Source: Bacteroidota bacterium (lineage in GTDB: Bacteria; Bacteroidota; Bacteroidia; M30B66). Taken from it: a stretch of DNA of 64,000 nt. Shown piece after piece: positions 26,586 through 34,102 of the stretch; the first letter of the stretch is position 1, and the number at the start of each line of letters is the position of its first letter. The stretch covers positions 20,468 through 84,467 of the forward strand of contig JAIXYK010000037.1 of NCBI GenBank assembly GCA_027490225.1, given 5' to 3'. The notes below the pieces were generated by a model, which was not told the DNA's origin, searched no databases, and worked only from the letters and a program-made list of their open reading frames with translations. The translations under genes were made by a program, and so were the position numbers.

Positions 26586-26615
26586 TTTGATGACTAAAAA
26601 TTTATGTTACTTTTG
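26586..26615 (+). promoter_or_regulatory. Promoter of tRNA-Gly
   Basis: TTTG at 26586-26589, an 18-base spacer and TACTTTTG at 26608-26615. This matches the Bacteroidota sigma-ABfr consensus (TTTG, N19-ish, TAnnTTTG) and lies 18 bases before the mature tRNA. The tRNA-Leu gene has the same layout and the identical TACTTTTG box. Confidence 0.75.
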
Positions 26616-26633
26616 CTGCCCTCTTAAAACAAT

Positions 26634-26706
<73 letters not shown>

Positions 26707-26714
26707 CATAAATG

Positions 26715-26742
26715 AAGCAGTCTCCAAAGGGCTGCTTTTTTT
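26715..26742 (+). terminator. Terminator of tRNA-Gly
   Basis: AAGCAG and CTGCTT form a short stem around an 11-base loop, followed by seven Ts, directly after the tRNA. The remaining ~180 bases up to the next start codon at 26927 are AT-rich and hold no gene that I can support. Confidence 0.75.
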
Positions 26743-26926
26743 GTTCCCATAATTTTTTCTTCAACTTTAATTAGTTTATAAAAAAAATATGAATCTTCTG
26801 AAAACATTGTTATATTTGATGTGCAGCTAGTTTTGTTGATTGTACAGTTTGTTAAAAAATATACAATTTTCAAGACAAGTAGTTTATTACATTCAATTTT
26901 CGATAAATAGTAGAACTCAAAGTTAA

Positions 26927-27727
26927 ATGCAACACATCGATTACAGCGAAGAAATCTGGAAAGAGCTGAACTTTCCTTTCGAGCATATCAACAAAATTAA
27001 AGTTGAAGTTTCCAATTTTGGAAGAGTAAAAACATATACCAAATTTTGCCCCGAAGGCGGAATTGTAAATGGTTCCTTAGTTGGTGGTTACCCTGTAGTT
27101 AGGTTGAAATTTTTTAAAGAAAGAGATCCCGAACTAACCAAGAAGTTCAAGTACCTGCGCAATCAAATTACAACCCTGGTGGCTTCCATCAATAGAATGA
27201 AAAAGCAGTTAGCAGCACTCCCGCAGCGCAACCAGGAATATTATGAGTTAAAAAAACAATATACCGAAGCCGATAGTCTAAGGCAAAGTATGGAAAAAAG
27301 CTACAAAAAAGAATACCGCGCTGATGAACTTAAAAGGACCTATAATTATGGAGGGCTCGTTCACCGTATGGTTGCTTTAAGTTTCGTAGAACCTGCATCA
27401 GAGTTGCATAACCTTGTATCACACAAAGACCATGATAAAAGAAATAATCATGTTTCTAATTTGATCTGGTTGACCCGCGAAGAAAGTGCCATTCATCAAA
27501 AGAAAAGTCCAAACGTAATCCACGAAAAAGAGCAAAGAAAGTTTAAAGAGCGCAACGAAAATACCAAGGTATATAAGCTCACATCTACTAAAGTAATGCT
27601 CATTAAAAAGAAAATAAACCAAGGCATTTCTTTGCGTCAACTATCCAAAACATTCAAAGTTACCGAAACGCAACTGCTCAGAATAAAACGAGGCGAAAAC
27701 TGGGGGCACGTTCCCGCAGCAACTTAG
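26927..27727 (+). CDS. NUMOD4/HNH-type nuclease-like protein with coiled coil and C-terminal HTH
   Basis: 266 residues. The N-terminus (EEIWKEL...VEVSNFGRVKTY) matches NUMOD4, a DNA-binding module of homing endonucleases. Residues ~60-125 are a charged helical insert (RNQITTLVASINRMKKQL, QEYYELKKQYTEADSL), likely a coiled coil. The HNH_3-type core follows: VHRMVALSFV, then SHKDHDKRNNHVSNLIW (about 165-181) with the expected His, Asp, Asn and NL-W residues. The C-terminus (LRQLSKTFKVTETQLLRIKRG) looks like a helix-turn-helix. It stands alone and is not inside an intron or intein. Stand-alone members like this recur in Bacteroidota, so it may be a domesticated DNA-binding or regulatory protein rather than a mobile one. 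Function unknown. Confidence 0.8.
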   Translation: MQHIDYSEEIWKELNFPFEHINKIKVEVSNFGRVKTYTKFCPEGGIVNGSLVGGYPVVRLKFFKERDPELTKKFKYLRNQITTLVASINRMKKQLAALPQRNQEYYELKKQYTEADSLRQSMEKSYKKEYRADELKRTYNYGGLVHRMVALSFVEPASELHNLVSHKDHDKRNNHVSNLIWLTREESAIHQKKSPNVIHEKEQRKFKERNENTKVYKLTSTKVMLIKKKINQGISLRQLSKTFKVTETQLLRIKRGENWGHVPAAT

Positions 27728-27749
27728 GAAGCTATTCTAATTTTTTTAT

Positions 27750-27845
27750 TGGGGCGCATGCCTTCCTACGGTCGGCACCAGGTTTTTCGCGCCACATGGT
27801 GGCTGCTTCAACCCTTTGCGCGGCTTCGCGTTAACAGGATTCTTT
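27750..27845 (+). repeat. GC-rich extragenic mosaic element (E3)
   Basis: It starts about 20 bases after the HNH gene stop with TTTTTTATTGGGGCGCATGCC and continues as a GC-rich segment (CGGTCGGCACC, CGCGCCACATGGTGG, GCGCGGCTTCGCG) until an AT-rich switch near 27840. Its position and opening resemble E1 and E2. It is non-coding. The small hairpins GCCACATGGTGGC and GCGCGGCTTCGCG are visible. Confidence 0.5.
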
Positions 27846-27874
27846 TAACTTTCAAGTAATATCCTTCAAAAAGA

Positions 27875-27915
27875 GGGTGTTTTTCACGTACATCTATGTG
27901 AAAAATATACTTTTT
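27875..27915 (+). promoter_or_regulatory. Operator/promoter-like element, copy A
   Basis: GGGTGTTTTTCACG, then ATGTGAAAAATATACTTTTT. The 8-bp perfect arms TTTTTCAC (27880-27887) and GTGAAAAA (27898-27905) enclose ten bases. A close copy lies at 28151-28194 ahead of the next lipoprotein gene. It precedes the start codon at 27954 by about 40 bases. The regulator is not known; the NarL-type regulator encoded 2.7 kb downstream is a candidate by location only. Confidence 0.55.
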
Positions 27916-27953
27916 ATTCAAATCGGCTTCGTTCATTTTTGTTGGTTTATAAA

Positions 27954-28196
27954 ATGAAAGTCATGAAAGTAAATCTTATACATTATTCCTGCTTATTTTT
28001 TGCTATTACACTCTTGTTTGCATGTGGAGGTAGCGAAGGAAACTTCAAAAAAAACCGAGTAGACAGCACTTATGTCGACAGTGTTTCAAAGGCAAGAATG
28101 TCGGAATTGCCTATTAAATATAGGGGAAATAACATTAAAGCTTTAAAAGGGGGTGTTTTTCACGGGACGGCCCAACGTGCAAAATATACTTTTTAG
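27954..28196 (+). CDS. Small lipoprotein, possibly a truncated duplicate
   Basis: 80 residues from the ATG at 27954 (or 78 minus a few from 27963); the frame also opens at TTG 27939. A signal peptide with lipobox LLFACGGSEG is clear, so the protein should be a membrane lipoprotein. The rest is short and charged, with no recognisable domain. The last ~16 codons (KGGVFHGTAQRAKYTF) are encoded by operator-like copy B of the next gene, so the frame runs into the neighbour's control region. Together with the same upstream element and a similar lipoprotein signal in the next gene, this suggests a duplicated and truncated relative. It may or may not be functional. Confidence 0.55.
   Translation: MKVMKVNLIHYSCLFFAITLLFACGGSEGNFKKNRVDSTYVDSVSKARMSELPIKYRGNNIKALKGGVFHGTAQRAKYTF
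28151..28194 (+). promoter_or_regulatory. Operator/promoter-like element, copy B
   Basis: GGGTGTTTTTCACG followed by CGTGCAAAATATACTTTTTA; the arms CACG and CGTG enclose 11 bases. It shares the first 14 bases and the last ~14 bases with copy A, while the middle differs in sequence and is three bases longer, as expected for a two-half-site binding site. It overlaps the 3' end of the small lipoprotein frame. It is followed by a second palindrome at 28209-28228. Confidence 0.55.
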
Positions 28197-28208
28197 CTGT
28201 ACACTTTT

Positions 28209-28228
28209 TGTTTCATCTTTGTGAAACA
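28209..28228 (+). promoter_or_regulatory. 7-bp perfect inverted repeat upstream of lipoprotein gene
   Basis: TGTTTCA and TGAAACA around TCTTTG, 17 bases before the ATG at 28246. The spacer contributes a CATCTTTG resembling a -7 box (TAnnTTTG with one mismatch), so a repressor site over the promoter is plausible. Confidence 0.4.
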
Positions 28229-28245
28229 CTTTAACCCTAAAAATT

Positions 28246-29190
28246 ATGAAAATCAAATTTAAACTACTTACCACCATTTTGATTGCAAGTCAATTGGTGT
28301 TTTTTATTGTGCTGGCAGGTTGTGGTGAAAAGGGAGGGCATCCTAAATGCAATATTGTTGATGTTGATGTTTCTGGTCACGCAATTCAAATTTCAGAATT
28401 TTTTGATCAATCTGAAGCTTTTCAAAAAAAAATAACTTATAACGATACAGAGATTGAAAGTGAAGCTAGTTTTTTAACACCTCAATTAGATACACTCAAT
28501 TCAAATGCAATAACTGATTTATTAAATAGGTATGCTAGTAGTATTGATTATAAAAGCGGAATTATTGGATTAAGGGTGTTTTTTACTTTAGATATAATTG
28601 ATAAAAAAATTAAATTATACTATACGCCTGACAATACAGAAGGGGTAGATGATTTAGGAAAAGGAGTATATGGATTTGTTTTTGGAAATAGATATGATAA
28701 TGTTTTAGATTGTATTCAGAAGAGAGTTTCAATTTACGAAGCTGTTAACGGAACATTAGTCGATATTTCAGATGATCAGAATAAGTTGACTTTAGCTAGG
28801 TTAAATTGGAACAACTATAAAAGTCAAATAATATTTGATAAACGTGGACCATTTGGGGCAGATAGACAATTCGATATAAACGATGATGCAACTTCAGTGT
28901 TTTTTCCTCAAGAAGAATTTGAAGCTATTCGTTTAGCTAATTCAAGTTCAAACAAGCTTTATGTTGCATCTGGTTTAAAACCTTTTAGTTCAACATATCG
29001 GCACACAATTAATTTCGGAACAATTCATCCTCCAGTTGATTCTAGTAATAAAGAATTAACGGAAGAAGAAATAAGAGCATTTGTTGGTATGGCTGGAAAT
29101 TTAGGTCAATTATGTCCTAGTAAATGCAAAGGTATTAAAGCTAATAGAATTCCAGAAAACTCTTGTACTTTTAAGATTATAAAAGATTAA
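28246..29190 (+). CDS. Lipoprotein of unknown function
   Basis: 314 residues. The signal peptide ends with lipobox VLAGCGEKGG, so the mature protein is lipid-anchored. The body is soluble, with acidic and aromatic segments (YYTPDNTEGVDDLGKG, YGFVFGNRYDN, FDKRGPFGADRQF) and two late cysteines in LCPSKCKG plus one near the end (NSCTF). I recognise no domain. It is preceded by operator-like copy B and followed after 46 bases by a membrane protein and then a histidine kinase and response regulator, all on the same strand. The context suggests an envelope component of, or a target of, that signalling unit. The sequence is more AT-rich than the kinase genes. Confidence 0.75.
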   Translation: MKIKFKLLTTILIASQLVFFIVLAGCGEKGGHPKCNIVDVDVSGHAIQISEFFDQSEAFQKKITYNDTEIESEASFLTPQLDTLNSNAITDLLNRYASSIDYKSGIIGLRVFFTLDIIDKKIKLYYTPDNTEGVDDLGKGVYGFVFGNRYDNVLDCIQKRVSIYEAVNGTLVDISDDQNKLTLARLNWNNYKSQIIFDKRGPFGADRQFDINDDATSVFFPQEEFEAIRLANSSSNKLYVASGLKPFSSTYRHTINFGTIHPPVDSSNKELTEEEIRAFVGMAGNLGQLCPSKCKGIKANRIPENSCTFKIIKD

Positions 29191-29236
29191 AATTAGGAAC
29201 AAACAGTTTATTTGAAGAACCCCAAAATTTAACCCA

Positions 29237-29878
29237 ATGAAATTCTACCTTTTAAATTTTGGTCCTCAAATACTCACAATAATATTAGGATTAATAAGTA
29301 TAAGGCGATTAACTTTACCGTATTGCCTTATACTTTTCCAAATCTTATTCAGCGTTTTTACTGATTTTTTCGCCCTTCAATATTTAAATTTTCATGCATC
29401 AAATGAAATTGTCTATAACATTTATCTAATCATCGAAACTGCTCTGTTAACCAGTGCTATATTTTATTCCATTCATTCAAATAATGTGAAGAAAATACTT
29501 GGAATAGCTTTAATTACTTATCTGTTTTCTGTGCTTTTGATATTCAGTAAATCTTCTTTCCTCCAAATAAATTACGAGTTATTAATTACTGGTTTTATCA
29601 TCATTGCTTTTTCAAATCTATTTTACATCATCAACCCCTCAACTGAAAAATCAATTTTAAAAAATCCATTTTTAATTTTTGCCATCTCTCATGTAATATA
29701 TTTTTTAGGTGTAACTCCTTATTTCGTAGCACGCCAAATGATAATTACGGATAGTCCTGAAATGGAATATACTTTATTCAGTTACATCAATATGACATTA
29801 ATGATAGTAAGATATTCCTTTTGTGCATTCGCCTTTTTTATTGTGCTGAGGAAAAACATTGCCCTTCAAGTATCATGA
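29237..29878 (+). CDS. Polytopic membrane protein upstream of histidine kinase
   Basis: 213 residues with about six hydrophobic helices (for example ILTIILGLISI, LILFQILFSVFTDFFAL, ILGIALITYLFSVLLI, ELLITGFIIIAFSNLFYI, FLIFAISHVIYFLGV and SFCAFAFFIVL). There is no transporter signature or conserved charged helix pair. It ends in an ATGA overlap with the histidine kinase, so the two are translationally coupled. A sensory membrane partner for the kinase, which itself has only one membrane helix and almost no periplasmic part, is a reasonable inference. Confidence 0.8.
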   Translation: MKFYLLNFGPQILTIILGLISIRRLTLPYCLILFQILFSVFTDFFALQYLNFHASNEIVYNIYLIIETALLTSAIFYSIHSNNVKKILGIALITYLFSVLLIFSKSSFLQINYELLITGFIIIAFSNLFYIINPSTEKSILKNPFLIFAISHVIYFLGVTPYFVARQMIITDSPEMEYTLFSYINMTLMIVRYSFCAFAFFIVLRKNIALQVS

Positions 29879-30651
29879 ACCAACAAGCGCTTTTCATCGG
29901 TATCATTGTTACTACACTGGTTATACTCTTGTTAATTGCAAGCATTGTAATATCAGTGTTTATTGCCAGCCGACAGCGCTTACAGCAAGACATTAAGCTT
30001 TCTCAGATGGAATTGACCTATGAAAAAGAATTACGTCAAACAGAATTGGAAGTAAAAGAACAACTTATGGCGCAAGTATCTCGAGAATTGCACGATCACG
30101 TTGGCCATACGCTCACCAACATGCGCCTAACCATCGAAAATAAAAAAATTGATTACCCCGAAGTCGAAAACTTGTTCAAACCTGTAGAAATTCTGCTCGA
30201 TGAGGCCGCATTGCAATTGCGTATGCTGAGTCGCTCTATGAATTCTGATTACCTCAATGGGCTTACTTTTCAAGATGCCATTCAGCAAGAAACAATCCGC
30301 TTGCAAGGTATTTCTAAAATGGAAATCGATTACCGACCTGGAACACATATATATCCAACAGTTAATAAGGACCAATTACTGATGAGCTTTAGAATATTTC
30401 AGGAAATTCTCAATAACGCAATCAAACATTCAGGAGCTAAGAAATTATTAATCAGGAGCAACCATTCCGACTATTTACTCCAAGTGAGCGACGAGGGCAA
30501 AGGATTCGATTTGCAACAAACCATCGCTACGGGCAAAGCTTCAGGGCTAAATAATATGCAAAAAAGGGCGACCCTTGCAAAGCTCGATTTACAAATTATT
30601 ACAGCACCACAAAAAGGAACTTCCATTACTTTAAAAGTGCAAAACACCTAA
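29875..30651 (+). CDS. Sensor histidine kinase, NarL/DesK type (HisKA_3)
   Basis: 258 residues from the ATG at 29875; a longer frame from 29821 lies inside the upstream gene. One N-terminal membrane helix (LFIGIIVTTLVILLLIASIVI region) is followed by a coiled-coil linker and the HisKA_3 dimerisation box SRELHDHVGHTLTNMRL with His73 as phospho-acceptor. The ATPase part has the N box FQEILNNAIKHSG, the G1 box VSDEGKGFD and ASGLNNMQKRA. There is no extracytoplasmic sensor domain, so input probably comes from the coupled membrane protein or from the membrane. The gene for the cognate response regulator starts 12 bases downstream. Confidence 0.92.
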   Translation: MNQQALFIGIIVTTLVILLLIASIVISVFIASRQRLQQDIKLSQMELTYEKELRQTELEVKEQLMAQVSRELHDHVGHTLTNMRLTIENKKIDYPEVENLFKPVEILLDEAALQLRMLSRSMNSDYLNGLTFQDAIQQETIRLQGISKMEIDYRPGTHIYPTVNKDQLLMSFRIFQEILNNAIKHSGAKKLLIRSNHSDYLLQVSDEGKGFDLQQTIATGKASGLNNMQKRATLAKLDLQIITAPQKGTSITLKVQNT

Positions 30652-30663
30652 AAACCAATCACC

Positions 30664-31329
30664 ATGAAAGAAAAACAATCTATCATTTTAGTCGACGATC
30701 ATGTGGTAGTGCGCAACGGTCTCAGAGAGCTTATCGATAAATTAGGTAATTATAAAGTTACCAGCGAATACGATAGTGGAATAGATTTATTAGAAGCCTT
30801 AGAAAAAAAAGTAACCGCCGACTTAATTGTAATGGACCTCTCAATGCCAGGAATGAATGGTGATGATGTGCTGGAAGAAATGAATAAACGCGGTGTAGAA
30901 ACTCCCGTTTTGATTCTAACAGTGAATAGCGAACCTGGGAAGCATGTTAAACTATTCCGTTTGGGTGCGCGTGGCTATATTCAAAAAAATTCTTCTGCGC
31001 TTATTCTTCGGGAAGCACTTGCTGATATTTTCAGTCGTGGTTATTACCACAACGATCTTTTGGCCGATGCACTTACATCTGTTTATAAAAAACAAGATAA
31101 AGACCCGCGCACAGTTATTTTGGAAAAGCTCAGCGAACGTGAAAAAGAATTTCTAAAATTGGTTTGTCACGAAGAAGAATATACTTACGAGCAAATTGCT
31201 GCCATGATGGGCGTGCATCGGCGAACCGTTGATGGATACAGGGAATCGGTTTTCGATAAATTCGAAATTAAATCTAAAACGGGTTTGGTGCTTTTTCTTG
31301 TCAGAAACAATCTGCTAGAGCTGTTGTAA
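30664..31329 (+). CDS. NarL/LuxR-family response regulator
   Basis: 221 residues. The receiver domain has the acidic pair VDD near residue 12, the phosphorylation site MDLSMPG (Asp58) and later Thr/Lys positions (ILTVNSE, GYIQKNSS). The C-terminal LuxR-type helix-turn-helix is LSEREKEFLKLVCHEE then YEQIAAMMGVHRRTVDGYRE. It pairs with the kinase encoded just upstream. Phosphorylation should switch dimerisation and DNA binding. Possible targets nearby are the duplicated operator-like sites at 27875 and 28151, which is inference. A strong terminator follows after 21 bases. Confidence 0.94.
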   Translation: MKEKQSIILVDDHVVVRNGLRELIDKLGNYKVTSEYDSGIDLLEALEKKVTADLIVMDLSMPGMNGDDVLEEMNKRGVETPVLILTVNSEPGKHVKLFRLGARGYIQKNSSALILREALADIFSRGYYHNDLLADALTSVYKKQDKDPRTVILEKLSEREKEFLKLVCHEEEYTYEQIAAMMGVHRRTVDGYRESVFDKFEIKSKTGLVLFLVRNNLLELL

Positions 31330-31350
31330 AACTTTCAATACTTTTTTTCT

Positions 31351-31390
31351 AAGGATTCATTATGTTATTTAATGAATCCTTTTTTTTTTG
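31351..31390 (+). terminator. Rho-independent terminator of the NarL-type two-component operon
   Basis: A 12-bp perfect stem (AAGGATTCATTA and its complement) with a 7-base loop, followed by nine or more Ts, 21 bases after the response regulator stop. Confidence 0.92.
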
Positions 31391-31556
31391 GAAAATAGGT
31401 CTGTCAATACGTGTAAAACCCCCTCCAAACGATTGCACATTTTCTTGCCAAATAACTGAGCAAAATAGCCTGTTACAGGTCTTCTCATAGTTTCACATTT
31501 GTATTCAAGATTGAAGCATTTCCTTGGCTTCGGTAAAACAATTAAAAAACAAAAAA

Positions 31557-32492
31557 ATGAAAACACTATGCTCAATTTTATTTTCTGCTACATTTTGTTT
31601 CGCGGCCTTACAAACGGCTTCTGCTAATGACAGCAAACAGAAAAAAAGTGTAAAATGTCAGAAACTCCTAAGTTCCGGAAATTATGTAATCGATCTAATT
31701 GCATTGGGAGCCTTAAACAAAGATACAGTTTATGGTTCATCGTCAGCTCCGAGCCTTATCGAGTTAATGAGAGATTCTTATTCCGCTTCTTTTAGTTTCG
31801 AAAAGACAGATCCGATAATTACCGACACCATTGCTGTTAACAAGGTAGAAAAATCTGGTTTTTCAATTGGAAATGAAGGTGTCAGAAATAACGAGTTGCC
31901 ATTGGTAGTGCAGCAAAAACTGAGGTTCTCAGCTATCTTATGCGTTATATTATTTGTATTTTTTGTCTTAGCAGGATATACTTCACCATTATTCCGAAAA
32001 GCATATGGATTTGCAATTTCAGAGTTAACACCCTTTAGCCTTTCAAGATGTATTTTGTTTTTATGGATTTTCTTCCTTTTGGGAACCACTTTTACAATTT
32101 TTGGAAGTACAGGTAATTTGCCTAATTACAGAATCAGTATTCCTTATTTTGGAGGCTTAATATTCATTACTTTTTTATTCACTTTTTTTGTAGAAAAAAT
32201 TGGATATCGAAATGATAAAAATGGCACTTTAAAAAGAAAAAGTAAGGGTATTATTAACGATTTATTAAGATTCCAAGGAAAGCTATGCCTGCCTCGCTTA
32301 CAGTATTTGCTAGTTTCGTTAATTAACCTCGGACTTGTTGTTTTACCAGCCTGGCAACAGCTATTTTTCAGCGATTTGCCTGGATTTCTTTTCGTTATTC
32401 AAACCCTCAGCAGTGCAATTTACATTGGCCATAAAGCCGCGCGTTTGCAAAATTTACACTCGTTTATTCTCAGAAAATCTATGCGCACTTAA
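31557..32492 (+). CDS. Exported/polytopic membrane protein of unknown function
   Basis: 311 residues from the ATG at 31557 (MKTLCSILFSATFCFAAL); a TTG at 31524 is also in frame but less likely. A cleavable signal peptide (to about residue 24, QTASAND) leads to a ~90-residue soluble extracytoplasmic part. Five hydrophobic helices follow: SAILCVILFVFFVLAGY, RCILFLWIFFLLGTTFTIFG, PYFGGLIFITFLFTFFV, LLVSLINLGLVVLPA and FLFVIQTLSSAIYIG. I recognise no family. A sensor or channel-like arrangement is possible, but nothing in the sequence proves it. It sits between the terminator of the two-component operon and a cytochrome c gene, with 142 bases to the latter. Confidence 0.72.
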   Translation: MKTLCSILFSATFCFAALQTASANDSKQKKSVKCQKLLSSGNYVIDLIALGALNKDTVYGSSSAPSLIELMRDSYSASFSFEKTDPIITDTIAVNKVEKSGFSIGNEGVRNNELPLVVQQKLRFSAILCVILFVFFVLAGYTSPLFRKAYGFAISELTPFSLSRCILFLWIFFLLGTTFTIFGSTGNLPNYRISIPYFGGLIFITFLFTFFVEKIGYRNDKNGTLKRKSKGIINDLLRFQGKLCLPRLQYLLVSLINLGLVVLPAWQQLFFSDLPGFLFVIQTLSSAIYIGHKAARLQNLHSFILRKSMRT

Positions 32493-32634
32493 AGCATAAA
32501 AAAGCTTTCAATTCTTGAACATTATGAATTCACATTATTTTTTATTTATGTTTGTTAAAAAGAAACTTTAAAAATAGCACTCATTTTTATGGCCTTCATA
32601 ATCGCTAACTCCTGTTTTTATAAATCAAAATAAA

Positions 32635-33225
32635 ATGAAGAAAATATCACTTATTGTCATCGCAGTTGTCGCCGTTCAAATCATGCTAAACACCAGTTCT
32701 TGCAACAATAATGTTGCAGAAACTGAAAACAAAAAGGAAACACCCAAACCCGAAGAGATAGTTGAAAAAGGAAAATACCTAGTTGGTATCATGGGCTGCA
32801 ACGATTGCCATTCTCCTAAAAAAATGGGGCCAAACGGACCAGAAATTATTCCTGAGTTAATGTTATCTGGATATCCCGCAAAAAGCGAAATTGTAAAATT
32901 CGACAGTAAAATGCTGAGTGCAGGTTTTTCTATGTTCTATCCCGACCTTACTGCTGCAGCTGGTCCTTGGGGCGTTTCATTTGCAGGCAATTTAACTCCA
33001 CACGAAACTGGTATTGGAAATTGGACCGAAGAACAATTCAAAAAAGCCCTTACACAAGGAAAGTACAAAGGAATTGATGGCGCAAGAACACTTTTGCCAC
33101 CTATGCCTTGGATGAATTACGTAAATCTAAAAGACGATGATTTACATGCGATGTTTATGTATTTAAAAAGCATTCCAGCTGTAAACAATTTGGTGCCAGC
33201 GCCAATTGCACCCGATAAAATGTAG
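32635..33225 (+). CDS. Monohaem cytochrome c lipoprotein
   Basis: 196 residues. A lipoprotein signal ends LNTSSCNNN. One haem c site, GCNDCHSP (CxxCH, about residues 54-61), is present, and a likely axial Met lies in LLPPMPWMNY near residue 160. The region between contains a large insertion relative to small class I cytochromes c, with MFYPDLTAAAGPWG, NLTPHETGIGNW and the WTEEQFKKAL helix. This arrangement matches cytochromes from alcohol or sugar dehydrogenase systems and related Bacteroidota lipoproteins. It should act in periplasmic electron transfer. Its redox partner is not encoded nearby, and the gene appears to be a single unit. Confidence 0.9.
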   Translation: MKKISLIVIAVVAVQIMLNTSSCNNNVAETENKKETPKPEEIVEKGKYLVGIMGCNDCHSPKKMGPNGPEIIPELMLSGYPAKSEIVKFDSKMLSAGFSMFYPDLTAAAGPWGVSFAGNLTPHETGIGNWTEEQFKKALTQGKYKGIDGARTLLPPMPWMNYVNLKDDDLHAMFMYLKSIPAVNNLVPAPIAPDKM

Positions 33226-33235
33226 TTTTAACCGC

Positions 33236-33904
33236 TTATTGCTTTAGTAAATTCTTCACCTGCTCAAAAACATCATCGGCGGCATTTTTATAATAATAAT
33301 TCAGCACACCAAAATATATTTTCTTCGAAAAATCATAAGCAGTTCCGCTTTTTCCGCCGAAAATTAGACGCATTTCCTTATCGTAAACTTCCACATGGTA
33401 GCAAATCTGATGTGGGTAAAAACCCGGTGAATTAATGTCAAATCGGTTAATGAGAATTACGTAATCTAGTTTTTCAGCAACTATTACTTTTTTAATGGCA
33501 TTCACTTCCTTGTTAGTCAGTACTCGACCGTAATACAATTTTCTTATGTCCTTGTCTACAGCTGTTATTAACTTTTGAAATCCATCGCTGCTTGTTTCTC
33601 CAGTGTAGTAAAACGAAACAAAAGTTTCCATTACCGCAACGCTATCTAATAAGAAATTAAGTTCTGGAAACTGATTACTCCATAAAATTTCACAACCAGT
33701 TAAGTTACTATTCAACCTACTTAATGCATGGTTAGTGATAATCTTTCTTGCAGAATCTTCGCTAACCCGATTTCGTTGCAATACCTTTTCACTTTTATGT
33801 TCAAAATAAATGTGTGAACCTTTCAAAGGGACTACCAACACTTTGGCAACGGTTTGCGCAATGCAGCTTTGGGAAAGGAGGTGGAGGAAAAAAACTAACC
33901 GCAT
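33236..33904 (-). CDS. Exported protein of unknown function
   Basis: 222 residues from the ATG at 33904. A short hydrophobic N-terminus (MRLVFFLHLLSQSCIAQ) reads as a signal peptide ending at AQ. The mature part has alternating strands and helices (KVLVVPLKGSHIYFEH, KLDYVILINRFDINSPG, ICYHVEVYDKEMRLIFGG), which suggests a compact alpha/beta domain, perhaps of the LPP20/DUF-type family of envelope proteins; this is uncertain. The start codon lies only eight bases past the tRNA-Leu terminator hairpin, which leaves little room for a separate promoter. It converges with the cytochrome c gene. Confidence 0.7.
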   Translation of the reverse strand: MRLVFFLHLLSQSCIAQTVAKVLVVPLKGSHIYFEHKSEKVLQRNRVSEDSARKIITNHALSRLNSNLTGCEILWSNQFPELNFLLDSVAVMETFVSFYYTGETSSDGFQKLITAVDKDIRKLYYGRVLTNKEVNAIKKVIVAEKLDYVILINRFDINSPGFYPHQICYHVEVYDKEMRLIFGGKSGTAYDFSKKIYFGVLNYYYKNAADDVFEQVKNLLKQ

Positions 33905-33912
33905 AAAACAAG

Positions 33913-33936
33913 AAAAGCTGCGAACGTGCAGCTTTT
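33913..33936 (-). terminator. Hairpin terminator between tRNA-Leu and the next gene
   Basis: A 9-bp perfect stem (AAAAGCTGC with its complement) around six bases. T runs exist on both strands, so it could stop transcription from either side. On the minus strand it follows tRNA-Leu by four bases and precedes the start codon at 33904 by eight. Confidence 0.75.
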
Positions 33937-33940
33937 TTGT

Positions 33941-34024
33941 GCCCTAGACGGGAATCGAACCCGTACGACCGCAATGGTCACAGGATTTTAAGTCCTGCGT
34001 GTCTACCAGTTCCACCACCAAGGC
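33941..34024 (-). tRNA. tRNA-Leu (anticodon TAA)
   Basis: 84 bases on the minus strand with a class II long variable arm. The acceptor is GCCTTGG with CTAGGGC (one G-T pair at each of two positions). The D-loop has AACTGGTAGAC, the anticodon loop is CTTAAAA (TAA) and the T-arm has GGTTCGATTCC. CCA is not encoded. It decodes TTA and TTG leucine codons, which are common in this AT-rich genome. Confidence 0.96.
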
Positions 34025-34038
34025 CAGTGTGAGAGGTG

Positions 34039-34069
34039 CAAAAGTAAACATTGCAGCACATTTACCAAA
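34039..34069 (-). promoter_or_regulatory. Promoter of tRNA-Leu
   Basis: On the minus strand TTTG (34069-34066), a 19-base spacer and TACTTTTG (34046-34039). The box is identical to that of tRNA-Gly and lies 14 bases before the mature tRNA. Confidence 0.75.
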
Positions 34070-34102
34070 AAAACAATTCATTTTCCATCATAAAAATTTC
34101 AT

